The notes under the pieces were generated by a model. The model was not told the DNA's origin, made no database searches, and saw only the letters and a list, made by a program, of their open reading frames with translations. From positions 1 to 6,363 of the forward strand of contig CAIYTJ010000412.1 in the NCBI GenBank assembly GCA_903929065.1: a stretch of 6,363 nucleotides of DNA, read 5' to 3'. The stretch comes from an uncultured Bacteroidales bacterium. Its GTDB lineage: Bacteria; Bacteroidota; Bacteroidia; Bacteroidales; Paludibacteraceae. Below are positions 1 to 6,183 of this stretch, in pieces. The translations under genes and the position numbers were made by a program. Each line of letters begins with the position of its first letter. The stretch's first letter is position 1.

Positions 1-17
1 CACAACGCGTTTATAAT

Positions 18-57
18 AAAAGAAGTCTGATTCTAAATTTAGAATCAGACTTCTTTT
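18..57 (-). terminator. Intrinsic terminator after ppx, probably bidirectional
   Basis: A perfect 17-bp stem (18-34 paired with 41-57) encloses the 6-base centre AAATTT. It starts 12 bases past the ppx stop codon. Read on the minus strand the stem runs into TTTTATTATAA, and on the plus strand into TTTTGTTT, so it could stop transcription from both sides. It is the only strong hairpin-plus-T-run seen after the four minus-strand genes, so it probably ends the ppk1-ppx transcript. A gene converging from left of the window could share it. Confidence 0.88.
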
Positions 58-69
58 GTTTAAGTGATA

Positions 70-1026
70 CTAAACCAGCACTACCGGTTCTTCCACTTCA
101 ACAAATTCTTCGGCTTTGAGTTTTCCTTTTTTCCTTTTTTCCACTTTCCACTTCATATATAGTATGTGGATAATACCATCAGCCAAGCCGATGGTCGGAA
201 CAATAATGTTATTCGCACCGATTCCTTTTGCAACATCAATGTAGATGCTGGCTGCATGGGTTATCACGTCGGCACGGTCGGGTTTCAGTTTATAGAAAGT
301 AATCAGTTCGTCAACCGTGTATTGTTTCAGGGTTTCATTTAAGGTTTGCAGTTTATAAAGGGTGAGTTTATTGTTTTTGCGAACCTTTGCCAATGAGTTT
401 AATTTAAGGATATTTCCGCCCGAACCAATAATGTCGTTAAACTTATATTGTTCCTTGAGTTCGGATAATTCGGCATTTAATCTATCATATTCTCCCGCTT
501 TCACTTTATTGTTGAGTAACCGTACCGTACCGATATCATACGATTTCGATTCCACCAATTCGCGATTCACAATGATACTTATTTCGGTACTACCACCACC
601 AACGTCTACATAAATATAATTCAGCTCTTTGTTCAGGCTATCTGCAAAATGGCTTTCATAAATAATGGAAGCTTCTTCCTGACCGCTGATAATTTCGATC
701 TTCAGATTTGTTTCCTTGTGAATCTTGTTGACAAGTGCTTTTGAATTTTTAGCTTCACGCATAGCTGCCGTGGCACAAACCCGGTAATCGGTTATATCGT
801 AAATCTTTATCAGTTGCTTGAATGCTTTCATCAACCGTAGAAGTTGTTTTGCTTTTTCGTCGCTGATTTTTCCGGAAACAAACGATTCCTGACCTAAGCG
901 CAACGGAACACGAACCATCAATACTTTGGTAAAAGTTTCAGTTGTATCACCGGGATCAACGCTCTTAATTAAAAGGCGAACGGCATTGGAACCTATATCA
1001 ATTGCTGCAAAAAGAACACTATTCAT
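70..1026 (-). CDS. ppx: Short exopolyphosphatase of the Ppx/GppA family
   Basis: This 318-residue protein belongs to the Ppx/GppA phosphatase family of the actin-like ATPase fold. Such enzymes release phosphate from the ends of polyphosphate chains, or the 5' phosphate of pppGpp, in the cytoplasm. Visible motifs are the N-terminal phosphate-binding strand AAIDIGSNAVRLLI (7-20), ATAAMREAKN (85-94), SGQEEA (114-119) with the acidic pair expected in catalysis, the second phosphate loop DVGGGSTE (141-148), and GSGGN (201-205) and GLADGI (280-285) near the C-terminus. It ends in a charged tail and lacks the C-terminal HD-like domain of the roughly 510-residue E. coli PPX, so it is the short form. 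It starts at ATG 49 bp after ppk1, same strand, so the two are probably one operon. The ppk1 neighbour favours exopolyphosphatase over a pure pppGpp phosphatase, but sequence alone does not separate these activities. Confidence 0.9.
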   Translation of the reverse strand: MNSVLFAAIDIGSNAVRLLIKSVDPGDTTETFTKVLMVRVPLRLGQESFVSGKISDEKAKQLLRLMKAFKQLIKIYDITDYRVCATAAMREAKNSKALVNKIHKETNLKIEIISGQEEASIIYESHFADSLNKELNYIYVDVGGGSTEISIIVNRELVESKSYDIGTVRLLNNKVKAGEYDRLNAELSELKEQYKFNDIIGSGGNILKLNSLAKVRKNNKLTLYKLQTLNETLKQYTVDELITFYKLKPDRADVITHAASIYIDVAKGIGANNIIVPTIGLADGIIHILYMKWKVEKRKKGKLKAEEFVEVEEPVVLV

Positions 1027-1075
1027 ATGATAATTTTTTTAAAAAATGATTTATTAGTTGTTTGGAAGCACCTCT

Positions 1076-3148
1076 TTATTGGGCGCTCAATTCATAATTG
1101 TGTTTATAAAATTTGTACAGTTCTTCCTGCGAACGAAAAGGAAAATCACTGGCAGTAACATTCAATTCATTTTTGCCGGAACCATCTACTATTCGGGCTC
1201 TCACATTGTCTTTTAAACCGAATTCAATAACTGTTTTAAGTTGTTCTTTAAAGTCTTCATCGTGAATGGGAACATACACTTCTACTCTATAATCCAGGTT
1301 TCGTCCCATCCAGTCGGCTGAACCAATAAAACATTTTTCATCACCGCCATTGGCAAATATCATCACGCGCGAATGTTCCAGGTAATGGTCGATAATGCCC
1401 AGCGCTTCAATGTTCTCACTTTGCTTTGTTATACCGGTCATTAGAGAACAATTTCCACGTACCAATAGTTTTATTTTTACTCCGGCATTTGAAGCCTGAT
1501 AAAGCTTTTCAATGATTTTATCGTCAACAATATGATTGATTTTGCAATAAATCCAGGCTGGCACTCCCTTATGGGCATTATCGATCTCGGTTTTAATCAG
1601 ATTCATTAGTTTTTTCCGCATAAATTGAGGGGAAACAATCAAATGTCTGAATGTAGGATTGAGATATGGTTGCTCAATAAATTCAAACACACTTTCCACA
1701 TCATCCACAATGCCTTTATGAGCCGTCATTAAGGTGAAATCAGTGTAAACCGTGGCAGTGCCTTCGTGAAAGTTTCCGGTTCCCACACAGGCAATGTTTC
1801 CTTTGCGTGCGGTAATATGCACCATTTTAGCATGAACTTTCAGACCTTCAACACCTAAAATTACTTTGATGCCGGCATCCTGCATTTTCTTGGCCCAATT
1901 GATATTCGATGATTCGTCAAAACGTGCCAGCAATTCAACAATAGCGGTTACTTTTTTGCCATTCAAAGCCGCATTTATCAGGGCTTTTATCACTTTGGAG
2001 TTTTTAGCCAGCCGGTAGAGGCTAATTTTAATTTCTTTTACTTCGGGATTAATAGCCGACTCGCGCAGCAGCCGTATAAAATTATCGAAACTGTGGTAAG
2101 GGCAATGTATAAACTGGTCTTTTTTGCGAATTAGCGTTACCAGACTGATGGATTCCTCAAAAGTTCGGATAGGAACCGGCGGATTGTTTTTATATTTAAG
2201 ATCTGACTTTTTTAGGGTTGGAAATGACATTAAATCTTTCAGGTTGTGGTAACGGGCACCGCAAACATGCACATCTTCTTTCCCGATTTTAAGCAGTTTC
2301 TCCGTAAACCGCAACAGATCAGTCGGAATATCACGATCGTAAACAAACCGCACCGGAAGCCCGCTTTTTCTGCTCTTCAATCCTTTTGAGACCCTATCCA
2401 ATACGCTCTGATAAGCACTATTATCAAATTCCATTTCGGCATCGCGGGTGAATTTTATGGTGTAGGCTTCGTATTTGTCGTGATTAAACTGGGCAAATAT
2501 TCGTGGCAGACAATAGCGGATAACATCGTCAAGAAACATAATGCAGTTTTTCTCCTCATCTTTTGGAAGAACAATAAACCGCGAAAATTCACCTGTAGGA
2601 ATTTCAATCAGGGCATATTCTTTTTTATTGTTTTTGGGCTGCTTTTCCGAATTGGAGATTTTTACAGCCAGGTAAATGCTTTTATCATTCAGTTCAGGTT
2701 CATATTTCATGTGCGAAATTAAGACCGGAAACAGAGAATTCATTAATTCGTCGGTATAAAAAGTGTTCACAAATTTCTCCTGTTCAGCCGATAACTGCGA
2801 TTCGTTCACTAAAAAGACATTCTCCTGCTGTAATTCCTGAAGTAATTCCTGAAAGACTGACTCAAAATCTTTGGTATAGTGTTCGTTCAACTTCAAAATC
2901 TTCTTCAAGGCCTTTTTAGAATCAGAATCCAGGTGATGCATATTCTTTTCCAACTCAATCATACGTCTAAGGGTAGCAACCCGTACCTGAAAGAATTCAT
3001 CCAGGTTGTTTGAATAAATTCCGAGGAAACTAAGCCGCTCCAGTAACGGATTGGAAGGATTGGAAGCTTCATCCAGTATTCTCCGGTTGAAATACATCCA
3101 GCTGACATCGCGGTTGATGGTCTTATTTTTCTTAACGTCTTTTGTCAT
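1076..3148 (-). CDS. ppk1: Polyphosphate kinase 1
   Basis: PPK1 reversibly transfers the gamma phosphate of ATP onto a growing inorganic polyphosphate chain, usually at the inner membrane. The 690 residues match the family's usual length. Four domains can be followed: an N-terminal helical domain (about 10-115) with RDVSWMYFNRRILDEA and NNLDEFFQVR, a middle domain (about 125-310), and two phospholipase-D-like C-terminal domains (about 335-500 and 505-680). The histidine that becomes phosphorylated is H439 in GLKVHAKM, and the second active-site histidine is H592 in YLEHSR. Also present are SLYR (R379), ARFDE (R409), GTGNF, VYTDF (Y468), LLVRG (R564) and IGSADWMGRNLD. The usual ELKARFDE reads ELLARFDE here. 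The start is ATG; no Shine-Dalgarno is seen. It lies upstream of ppx, and a promoter-like element sits about 70 bp before the start. All key residues are intact, so an active enzyme is expected. Confidence 0.97.
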   Translation of the reverse strand: MTKDVKKNKTINRDVSWMYFNRRILDEASNPSNPLLERLSFLGIYSNNLDEFFQVRVATLRRMIELEKNMHHLDSDSKKALKKILKLNEHYTKDFESVFQELLQELQQENVFLVNESQLSAEQEKFVNTFYTDELMNSLFPVLISHMKYEPELNDKSIYLAVKISNSEKQPKNNKKEYALIEIPTGEFSRFIVLPKDEEKNCIMFLDDVIRYCLPRIFAQFNHDKYEAYTIKFTRDAEMEFDNSAYQSVLDRVSKGLKSRKSGLPVRFVYDRDIPTDLLRFTEKLLKIGKEDVHVCGARYHNLKDLMSFPTLKKSDLKYKNNPPVPIRTFEESISLVTLIRKKDQFIHCPYHSFDNFIRLLRESAINPEVKEIKISLYRLAKNSKVIKALINAALNGKKVTAIVELLARFDESSNINWAKKMQDAGIKVILGVEGLKVHAKMVHITARKGNIACVGTGNFHEGTATVYTDFTLMTAHKGIVDDVESVFEFIEQPYLNPTFRHLIVSPQFMRKKLMNLIKTEIDNAHKGVPAWIYCKINHIVDDKIIEKLYQASNAGVKIKLLVRGNCSLMTGITKQSENIEALGIIDHYLEHSRVMIFANGGDEKCFIGSADWMGRNLDYRVEVYVPIHDEDFKEQLKTVIEFGLKDNVRARIVDGSGKNELNVTASDFPFRSQEELYKFYKHNYELSAQ

Positions 3149-3218
3149 TGAAATTTTAAAGTGATCGTTTAGTTTATGGGATTTACGCGTTGAATTTTTT
3201 ACAAATAAAGGTGTTACA

Positions 3219-3226
3219 CAAAACTA
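3219..3226 (-). promoter_or_regulatory. Candidate -7 element for ppk1-ppx
   Basis: The minus strand reads TAGTTTTG, a full match to the Bacteroidota -7 consensus TAnnTTTG, about 70 bases before the ppk1 ATG. No TTTG is present at the usual -33 distance; the nearest TTG (3239-3241) is too close. The element is followed by TGTAACAC, much like the sequence after the regulator's -7 element. A single 8-base consensus is not strong evidence in A+T-rich DNA. Confidence 0.4.
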
Positions 3227-3240
3227 ATGCTTAAAATCCA

Positions 3241-3310
3241 ACATATGTTCATTAAATGTCAAAAAATACGGATTTAAGTATATAATGTAATACATATTAA
3301 GAACATGTGT
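3241..3310. repeat. Imperfect inverted repeat upstream of ppk1
   Basis: The arm ACATATGTTCATTAA (3241-3255) reappears in inverted form as TTAAGAACATGTGT (3297-3310), with one base missing and one mismatch, around a 41-base A+T-rich centre. The left arm overlaps the 10-base palindrome AACATATGTT (3240-3249), and the centre holds a smaller dyad, ATGTA-A-TACAT (3285-3295). It lies between the lipase stop and ppk1. It could be a regulator site or a remnant; there is no T-run to make it a terminator. Confidence 0.35.
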
Positions 3311-3366
3311 CAGACTTGTGAATTTATGAACGAAAAAAATGTTGCTTAAAATTTATAAAACTCGAC

Positions 3367-4287
3367 TTATTTCTCACTAAAACAAGCAGTTCGAAACAAC
3401 ACTCTTTTCTGATTGATTTCAGTAGTTGACGTGCGGCGTTGAACCTTCGTTTTGATAATGTCTATCTGCTTTTTCGTTTCTGCATAACCAATGTTCACCA
3501 GGCTGTCAATGTGGGAGAAATCAAACATGGACTTCTTTTTCAAATCAAAGTTCAACACCATCCCCAGCGAGTCAGGAATACTGTAATTGGTTGGGTTTAC
3601 TATCATATTCTGAAGCTGCATCAATATATCGTTCGGATCGGCCGGGGGAGGATTATAAGCCACCACACTGCCAATCATAAAATCGGGCTGAAAAGATTCC
3701 TGCATAATATCGGCAGGAAAATTATTATAAATACCACCGTCGAAAAGCAACCGGTTATCCACTTTCGTTGCTTCAAGAACAAAAGGAAACGTCATGGACG
3801 CCCGTATGGCCGTTGCCAAATTTCCCCGGCAAAAAATAAATGGTTCTTTCCGGTAAACATCCGAAGCTACACATCGGAACGGTACAAAAAGGCTGTCGAA
3901 ATTTTCACCCGAACGCTTTGCAGCTTGTCCGGTTAGTTTTTCCAACCCGGTCTGTATCCTTTGTGGTTTAATAACATGAGTTGGGTAGAAATACTTTTTG
4001 GGGAACTTCAGCTCAATCTTTTTGAATCTTTTAAAGTCGGAAGACTTAAAAAACGCAATCATTTCGTCGGGCGAATAACCGGAAGCATACAAACCTCCGA
4101 TAAAAGCTCCAATGGAAGTTCCGGTGATATAATCTATCGGGATGTTGTTTTCCTCCAATGCTTTAATCACCCCGATATGCGCTATGCCCGGCGCACCGCC
4201 ACCACTCAACACCAATCCAACCTTTTGGGATAAAACAGGTTGAATGTAAAGCGTGAAAATGATTATAATACAAATGGTATAGTTCAA
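3367..4287 (-). CDS. Secreted patatin-like phospholipase, stand-alone catalytic domain, TTG start
   Basis: Patatin-family serine hydrolases cleave acyl esters of lipids with a Ser-Asp dyad. With the start at TTG 4287 the protein has 306 residues. It opens with a hydrophobic signal-like segment (about 4-19) ending VLS before QKVG, which suggests export to the periplasm. The oxyanion loop SGGGAPG (28-34) has proline where many members have Lys or Arg. The nucleophile is S58 in GTSIG, and the aspartate is D183 in the DGG motif (183-185). Similar long Bacteroidota proteins continue into a POTRA and outer-membrane barrel region; this one stops at FRTACFSEK, just after the catalytic domain. No ATG exists anywhere near the N-terminus. 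The same frame is open upstream to another TTG at 4383, inside the regulator gene, but starting at 4287 leaves a 34-bp gap and a good signal peptide. The n-region lacks positive charge, so the exact start stays open. The substrate is unknown. Confidence 0.82.
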   Translation of the reverse strand: MNYTICIIIIFTLYIQPVLSQKVGLVLSGGGAPGIAHIGVIKALEENNIPIDYITGTSIGAFIGGLYASGYSPDEMIAFFKSSDFKRFKKIELKFPKKYFYPTHVIKPQRIQTGLEKLTGQAAKRSGENFDSLFVPFRCVASDVYRKEPFIFCRGNLATAIRASMTFPFVLEATKVDNRLLFDGGIYNNFPADIMQESFQPDFMIGSVVAYNPPPADPNDILMQLQNMIVNPTNYSIPDSLGMVLNFDLKKKSMFDFSHIDSLVNIGYAETKKQIDIIKTKVQRRTSTTEINQKRVLFRTACFSEK

Positions 4288-4290
4288 TCG

Positions 4291-4317
4291 TAAATTGTAA
4301 ATGATTAAATTGTAAAT
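4291..4317. repeat. Perfect 12-bp tandem repeat between regulator and lipase
   Basis: TAAATTGTAAAT occurs at 4291-4302 and again at 4306-4317, separated by GAT, giving a 15-bp period. It fills most of the 34-bp gap between the regulator's stop codon and the probable TTG start of the lipase. It could have arisen by slippage and may influence translation of the lipase, whose start lies only a few bases downstream. Confidence 0.8.
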
Positions 4318-4321
4318 TAGG

Positions 4322-5005
4322 TTATCCTTCAAAACAATATCCCAACCCAAGTCTTGTAACGATATGCTGGCCGTAAGTTCCAATTTTTTTACGGATACGG
4401 GTAATATTCACATCAATGCTCCGGCTCAACACAAAAGCTTCTTCGGGCCATACCAGTTTCAACATTTCGTCCCGGCTGAAAAGCCTGTTTCTGTTTTCGA
4501 GGAGAAGTTTTAATATCTCAAACTCTTTTTTGGTAAATGGCACTTCGTTTCCATCGAGCAGGACCTGTTTGTTGGTGACATTTATTTTGAGATGATCGTA
4601 AGATACAATTTGAGTCAATCTCGATTTTTGTGCTTCGGCCCGGCGGATAATGACTTTTATGCGCGCCATCAACTCGCGGATAGAAAAAGGTTTGGTAATG
4701 TAATCATCCGCACCGATGCTGTAAGCTGTCAACCGGTCGTTTTCGCCCGATTTGGCCGTCAGGAAAACAATGGGAACCAGTTCTGTTTTCGGATTGTTGC
4801 GGATCATGTGTCCAAGTTTAAAGCCGGACATGCCCTCAAGCATCACATCCAGTAATGCTAAATCGTAGTCCGCAATATCTTTGGCCAGCGCTTCTTCGGC
4901 AGAATAGGCGATGTCAACCGTGTAACCTTCGTTTTGAAGATTATAACGAACGATTTCACACAAATCCTCATCATCGTCCACCATTAGAATCCGGTATTCA
5001 TCCAT
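4322..5005 (-). CDS. OmpR/PhoB-family response regulator
   Basis: This 227-residue two-component transcription factor receives phosphate from a sensor histidine kinase and binds DNA. The receiver domain (about 4-118) has acidic residues D10 and D11, the phosphoacceptor D53 in LLDVM, T83 in FLTAK and K105 in TKPFS, all intact. The C-terminal winged-helix domain (about 130-226) shows FTKKEFEIL, FSRDEML, the recognition helix around RSIDVNITRIRKK and the ending GLGYCFEG. It resembles PhoB/WalR-like regulators of Bacteroidales, which usually sit next to a kinase gene. Here no kinase lies in the window and the next gene is the lipase. It starts at ATG. Directly upstream are a perfect -7 match and an 11-bp-phased array of GTTACAAA-like units, which suggests autoregulation. 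A phosphate-response role is inferred only from type and from the ppk1-ppx neighbours. Confidence 0.95.
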   Translation of the reverse strand: MDEYRILMVDDDEDLCEIVRYNLQNEGYTVDIAYSAEEALAKDIADYDLALLDVMLEGMSGFKLGHMIRNNPKTELVPIVFLTAKSGENDRLTAYSIGADDYITKPFSIRELMARIKVIIRRAEAQKSRLTQIVSYDHLKINVTNKQVLLDGNEVPFTKKEFEILKLLLENRNRLFSRDEMLKLVWPEEAFVLSRSIDVNITRIRKKIGTYGQHIVTRLGLGYCFEG

Positions 5006-5026
5006 AATTTGCCAGCTTTTAATTGT

Positions 5027-5092
5027 GTTACAAAGTTAGCGGGTCGAGGTTACGAATTTGTGTAGAACTTGTTACAAAACGGTTATTATAAT
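5027..5092. promoter_or_regulatory. Candidate operator: GTTACAAA-like units on an 11-bp pitch
   Basis: Cut into 11-base units from 5027, the units begin GTTACAAA (5027), AGCGGGTC (5038), GTTACGAA (5049), GTGTAGAA (5060), GTTACAAA (5071) and GTTATTAT (5082). Five of six share GTTA or GTGTA in exact phase, and the three best are 22 bp apart. OmpR/PhoB-type regulators bind direct half-sites with about this spacing. The first unit overlaps the regulator's own -7 element, so the natural inference is an autoregulatory site. Confidence 0.5.
5031..5038 (-). promoter_or_regulatory. Candidate -7 element for the response regulator
   Basis: The minus strand reads TAACTTTG, a full match to TAnnTTTG, 25 bases before the ATG, implying a leader of about 20 bases. 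A TTTG at the usual -33 distance is not evident; TTCG (5053-5056) is the nearest likeness and is too close. A weak -33 would fit a promoter that depends on an activator bound to the phased array upstream. Confidence 0.5.
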
Positions 5093-5152
5093 ATTGAAGA
5101 ATAGACAGAAATTCAATCCAATTGCATAAAGGATACTATACACTTACTTGCA

Positions 5153-5206
5153 CATTACATGCTATATAATCATTACATACTCTATAGATATCCCATACTT
5201 TATATA
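5153..5206. repeat. Three degenerate 18-bp tandem units
   Basis: Units begin at 5153, 5171 and 5189. The first two share CATTACAT and match at 14 of 18 bases; the second and third match at 13 of 18 and share CATAC-T-TATA. Related words occur nearby as ATACTATA (5133-5140) and TACTATAA (5283-5290). The low-complexity A+T-rich context makes chance similarity possible. Confidence 0.4.
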
Positions 5207-5216
5207 TACGTAATCC

Positions 5217-5233
5217 ATAGCATTTAATGCTAT
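5217..5233. repeat. 8-bp-arm dyad ATAGCATT-T-AATGCTAT
   Basis: A perfect inverted repeat with 8-base arms around a single central T. The one-base centre argues against an RNA hairpin and suits a dimeric DNA-binding protein. It lies about 42 bp upstream of the plus-strand -7 element, a reasonable position for an activator site. Confidence 0.45.
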
Positions 5234-5274
5234 AAATTATTTATCTGTAAGGTTATTATTATAAATTTATTTTA

Positions 5275-5282
5275 TAATTTTG
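5275..5282 (+). promoter_or_regulatory. Candidate -7 element for the 274-residue protein gene
   Basis: TAATTTTG fully matches TAnnTTTG and lies 76 bases before the ATG at 5359, implying a leader of about 70 bases. No TTTG is seen at the usual -33 position. Confidence is limited because the surrounding DNA is very A+T rich. Confidence 0.4.
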
Positions 5283-5358
5283 TACTATAAAGTAAAGTTA
5301 ATGCAACTATAAAGCAGCATAATAACATGAATAAACAATAAATTAATACGTATAAATT

Positions 5359-6183
5359 ATGGCAAGAGTAATAAACAGTTTACAAAAAATTACGGGCACC
5401 ATTCAGAATGCCACTTTCTACACCATTATGGGTGGCGACACGGTATATTTACGCACCAAAGGCGGTCCGAGTAAGAGTATGATTAAGCGTTCAGCCCGGT
5501 TTGCCAAAGTGCGCCTCAATAACAATGAATGGGCCGGATGTGCCAAAATGGGCAGTTACATGCGTCACGCATTAGGCGGAGCGATGGAACTGGCTGATTT
5601 TCCTGTAATAGGCTCGATGAATGCCATTGCTAAAAAGATTCAAAATACAACGGTGGGAGAGGAGCATGGCAAACGTGGTTTATACCTGTCAAAAAACAGG
5701 GATGTGCTGCTGGGCTTTAATGTGAGCCGCAAGCAGGTGTTTGAAAGTGTGGTACGGGTACCGATTAAAACATCTTTAGACCGTGAGACAGCCAGTGCTC
5801 AGGTTATTATTCCATCGATAAATACCGAAATGTATCTGTATAACTTCCGTAACCTGCCTTTCTTCCGGTTTTTTGTCTCCATGTGTCCGGTGAGCGATAT
5901 GATTTATTCTGAAGAAAACAAAAAATACGTGGTAGCAGATCCTGACTTTACTTATTACGGGGATGGAAAAGACAGTGACTGGTTTCCGGGAAACGGACAA
6001 ATACCGGAGCAAACCTTTGACCTACAGGCAACTTTACCTCATTTCACGAAGCAGGAATTACCGGTACCCGAATGCATTACGTTGGTGCTTGCCATTGGGC
6101 TTGAATTTGGAAAGGTGGGACCCGATGGAAAACCTACTCCCGTAAAATATGCCGGCTGTGGGAAAGTGTTTTTGGTGAGTTGA
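5359..6183 (+). CDS. Uncharacterised protein of a Bacteroidota-type family
   Basis: I cannot assign a function to this 274-residue protein. Its first 75 residues recall, from memory, a Bacteroidota family of unknown function that opens with a short beta-rich stretch (ITGTIQNATFY, 11-21), a TKGGPSKSMIKRSARF-like segment (33-48), then an R-x-NNNEW/F segment (52-58) and a helix. The rest is mostly predicted strand, with aromatic-rich parts (PFFRFF, 167-172; FTYYGDG, 197-203) and a pattern suggesting a beta-sandwich. There is no signal peptide, membrane segment or recognisable enzyme motif, so a cytoplasmic or structural role is possible. The start is ATG with the A+T-rich upstream sequence normal for this phylum. 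The gene stands alone on the plus strand, divergent from the regulator, with its own promoter-like element. Its codon use looks like that of its neighbours. It is complete, ending in TGA. Confidence 0.85.
   Translation: MARVINSLQKITGTIQNATFYTIMGGDTVYLRTKGGPSKSMIKRSARFAKVRLNNNEWAGCAKMGSYMRHALGGAMELADFPVIGSMNAIAKKIQNTTVGEEHGKRGLYLSKNRDVLLGFNVSRKQVFESVVRVPIKTSLDRETASAQVIIPSINTEMYLYNFRNLPFFRFFVSMCPVSDMIYSEENKKYVVADPDFTYYGDGKDSDWFPGNGQIPEQTFDLQATLPHFTKQELPVPECITLVLAIGLEFGKVGPDGKPTPVKYAGCGKVFLVS

Larger units (their letters stand above)
5006..5358. other. A+T-rich divergent intergenic region
   Basis: These 353 bp separate the minus-strand regulator from the plus-strand gene at 5359. No credible coding sequence or RNA gene is seen. 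From left to right it holds the regulator's -7 element within an 11-bp-phased array (5027-5092), a degenerate 18-bp tandem repeat (5153-5206), an 8-bp-arm dyad (5217-5233), a plus-strand -7 element (5275-5282) and an A-rich leader of about 70 bases before the ATG at 5359. Confidence 0.8.

Noticed and set aside
362..613. Plus-strand open frame within ppx
   Set aside because: It is antisense to conserved Ppx/GppA motifs and has no promoter-like or family evidence.
1031..1050. T-run/A-run palindrome between ppk1 and ppx as a terminator
   Set aside because: It has only A-T pairs and no G-C stem, so it should not stop transcription; it is better read as an A+T-rich ribosome-entry region for ppx.
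3439..3936. Open frame of 165 codons on the plus strand
   Set aside because: It lies entirely antisense to the conserved patatin catalytic domain, and its translation resembles nothing; it is a shadow of that gene.
4288..4383. Longer N-terminus for the lipase from TTG at 4383
   Set aside because: It would overlap the end of the response regulator by 62 bases and place a polar extension before a good signal-like segment.
5159..5227. 22-codon open frame in the divergent intergenic region
   Set aside because: Its Tyr/Ile-rich translation follows from the A+T-rich repeat beneath it; no start context or conservation can be argued.
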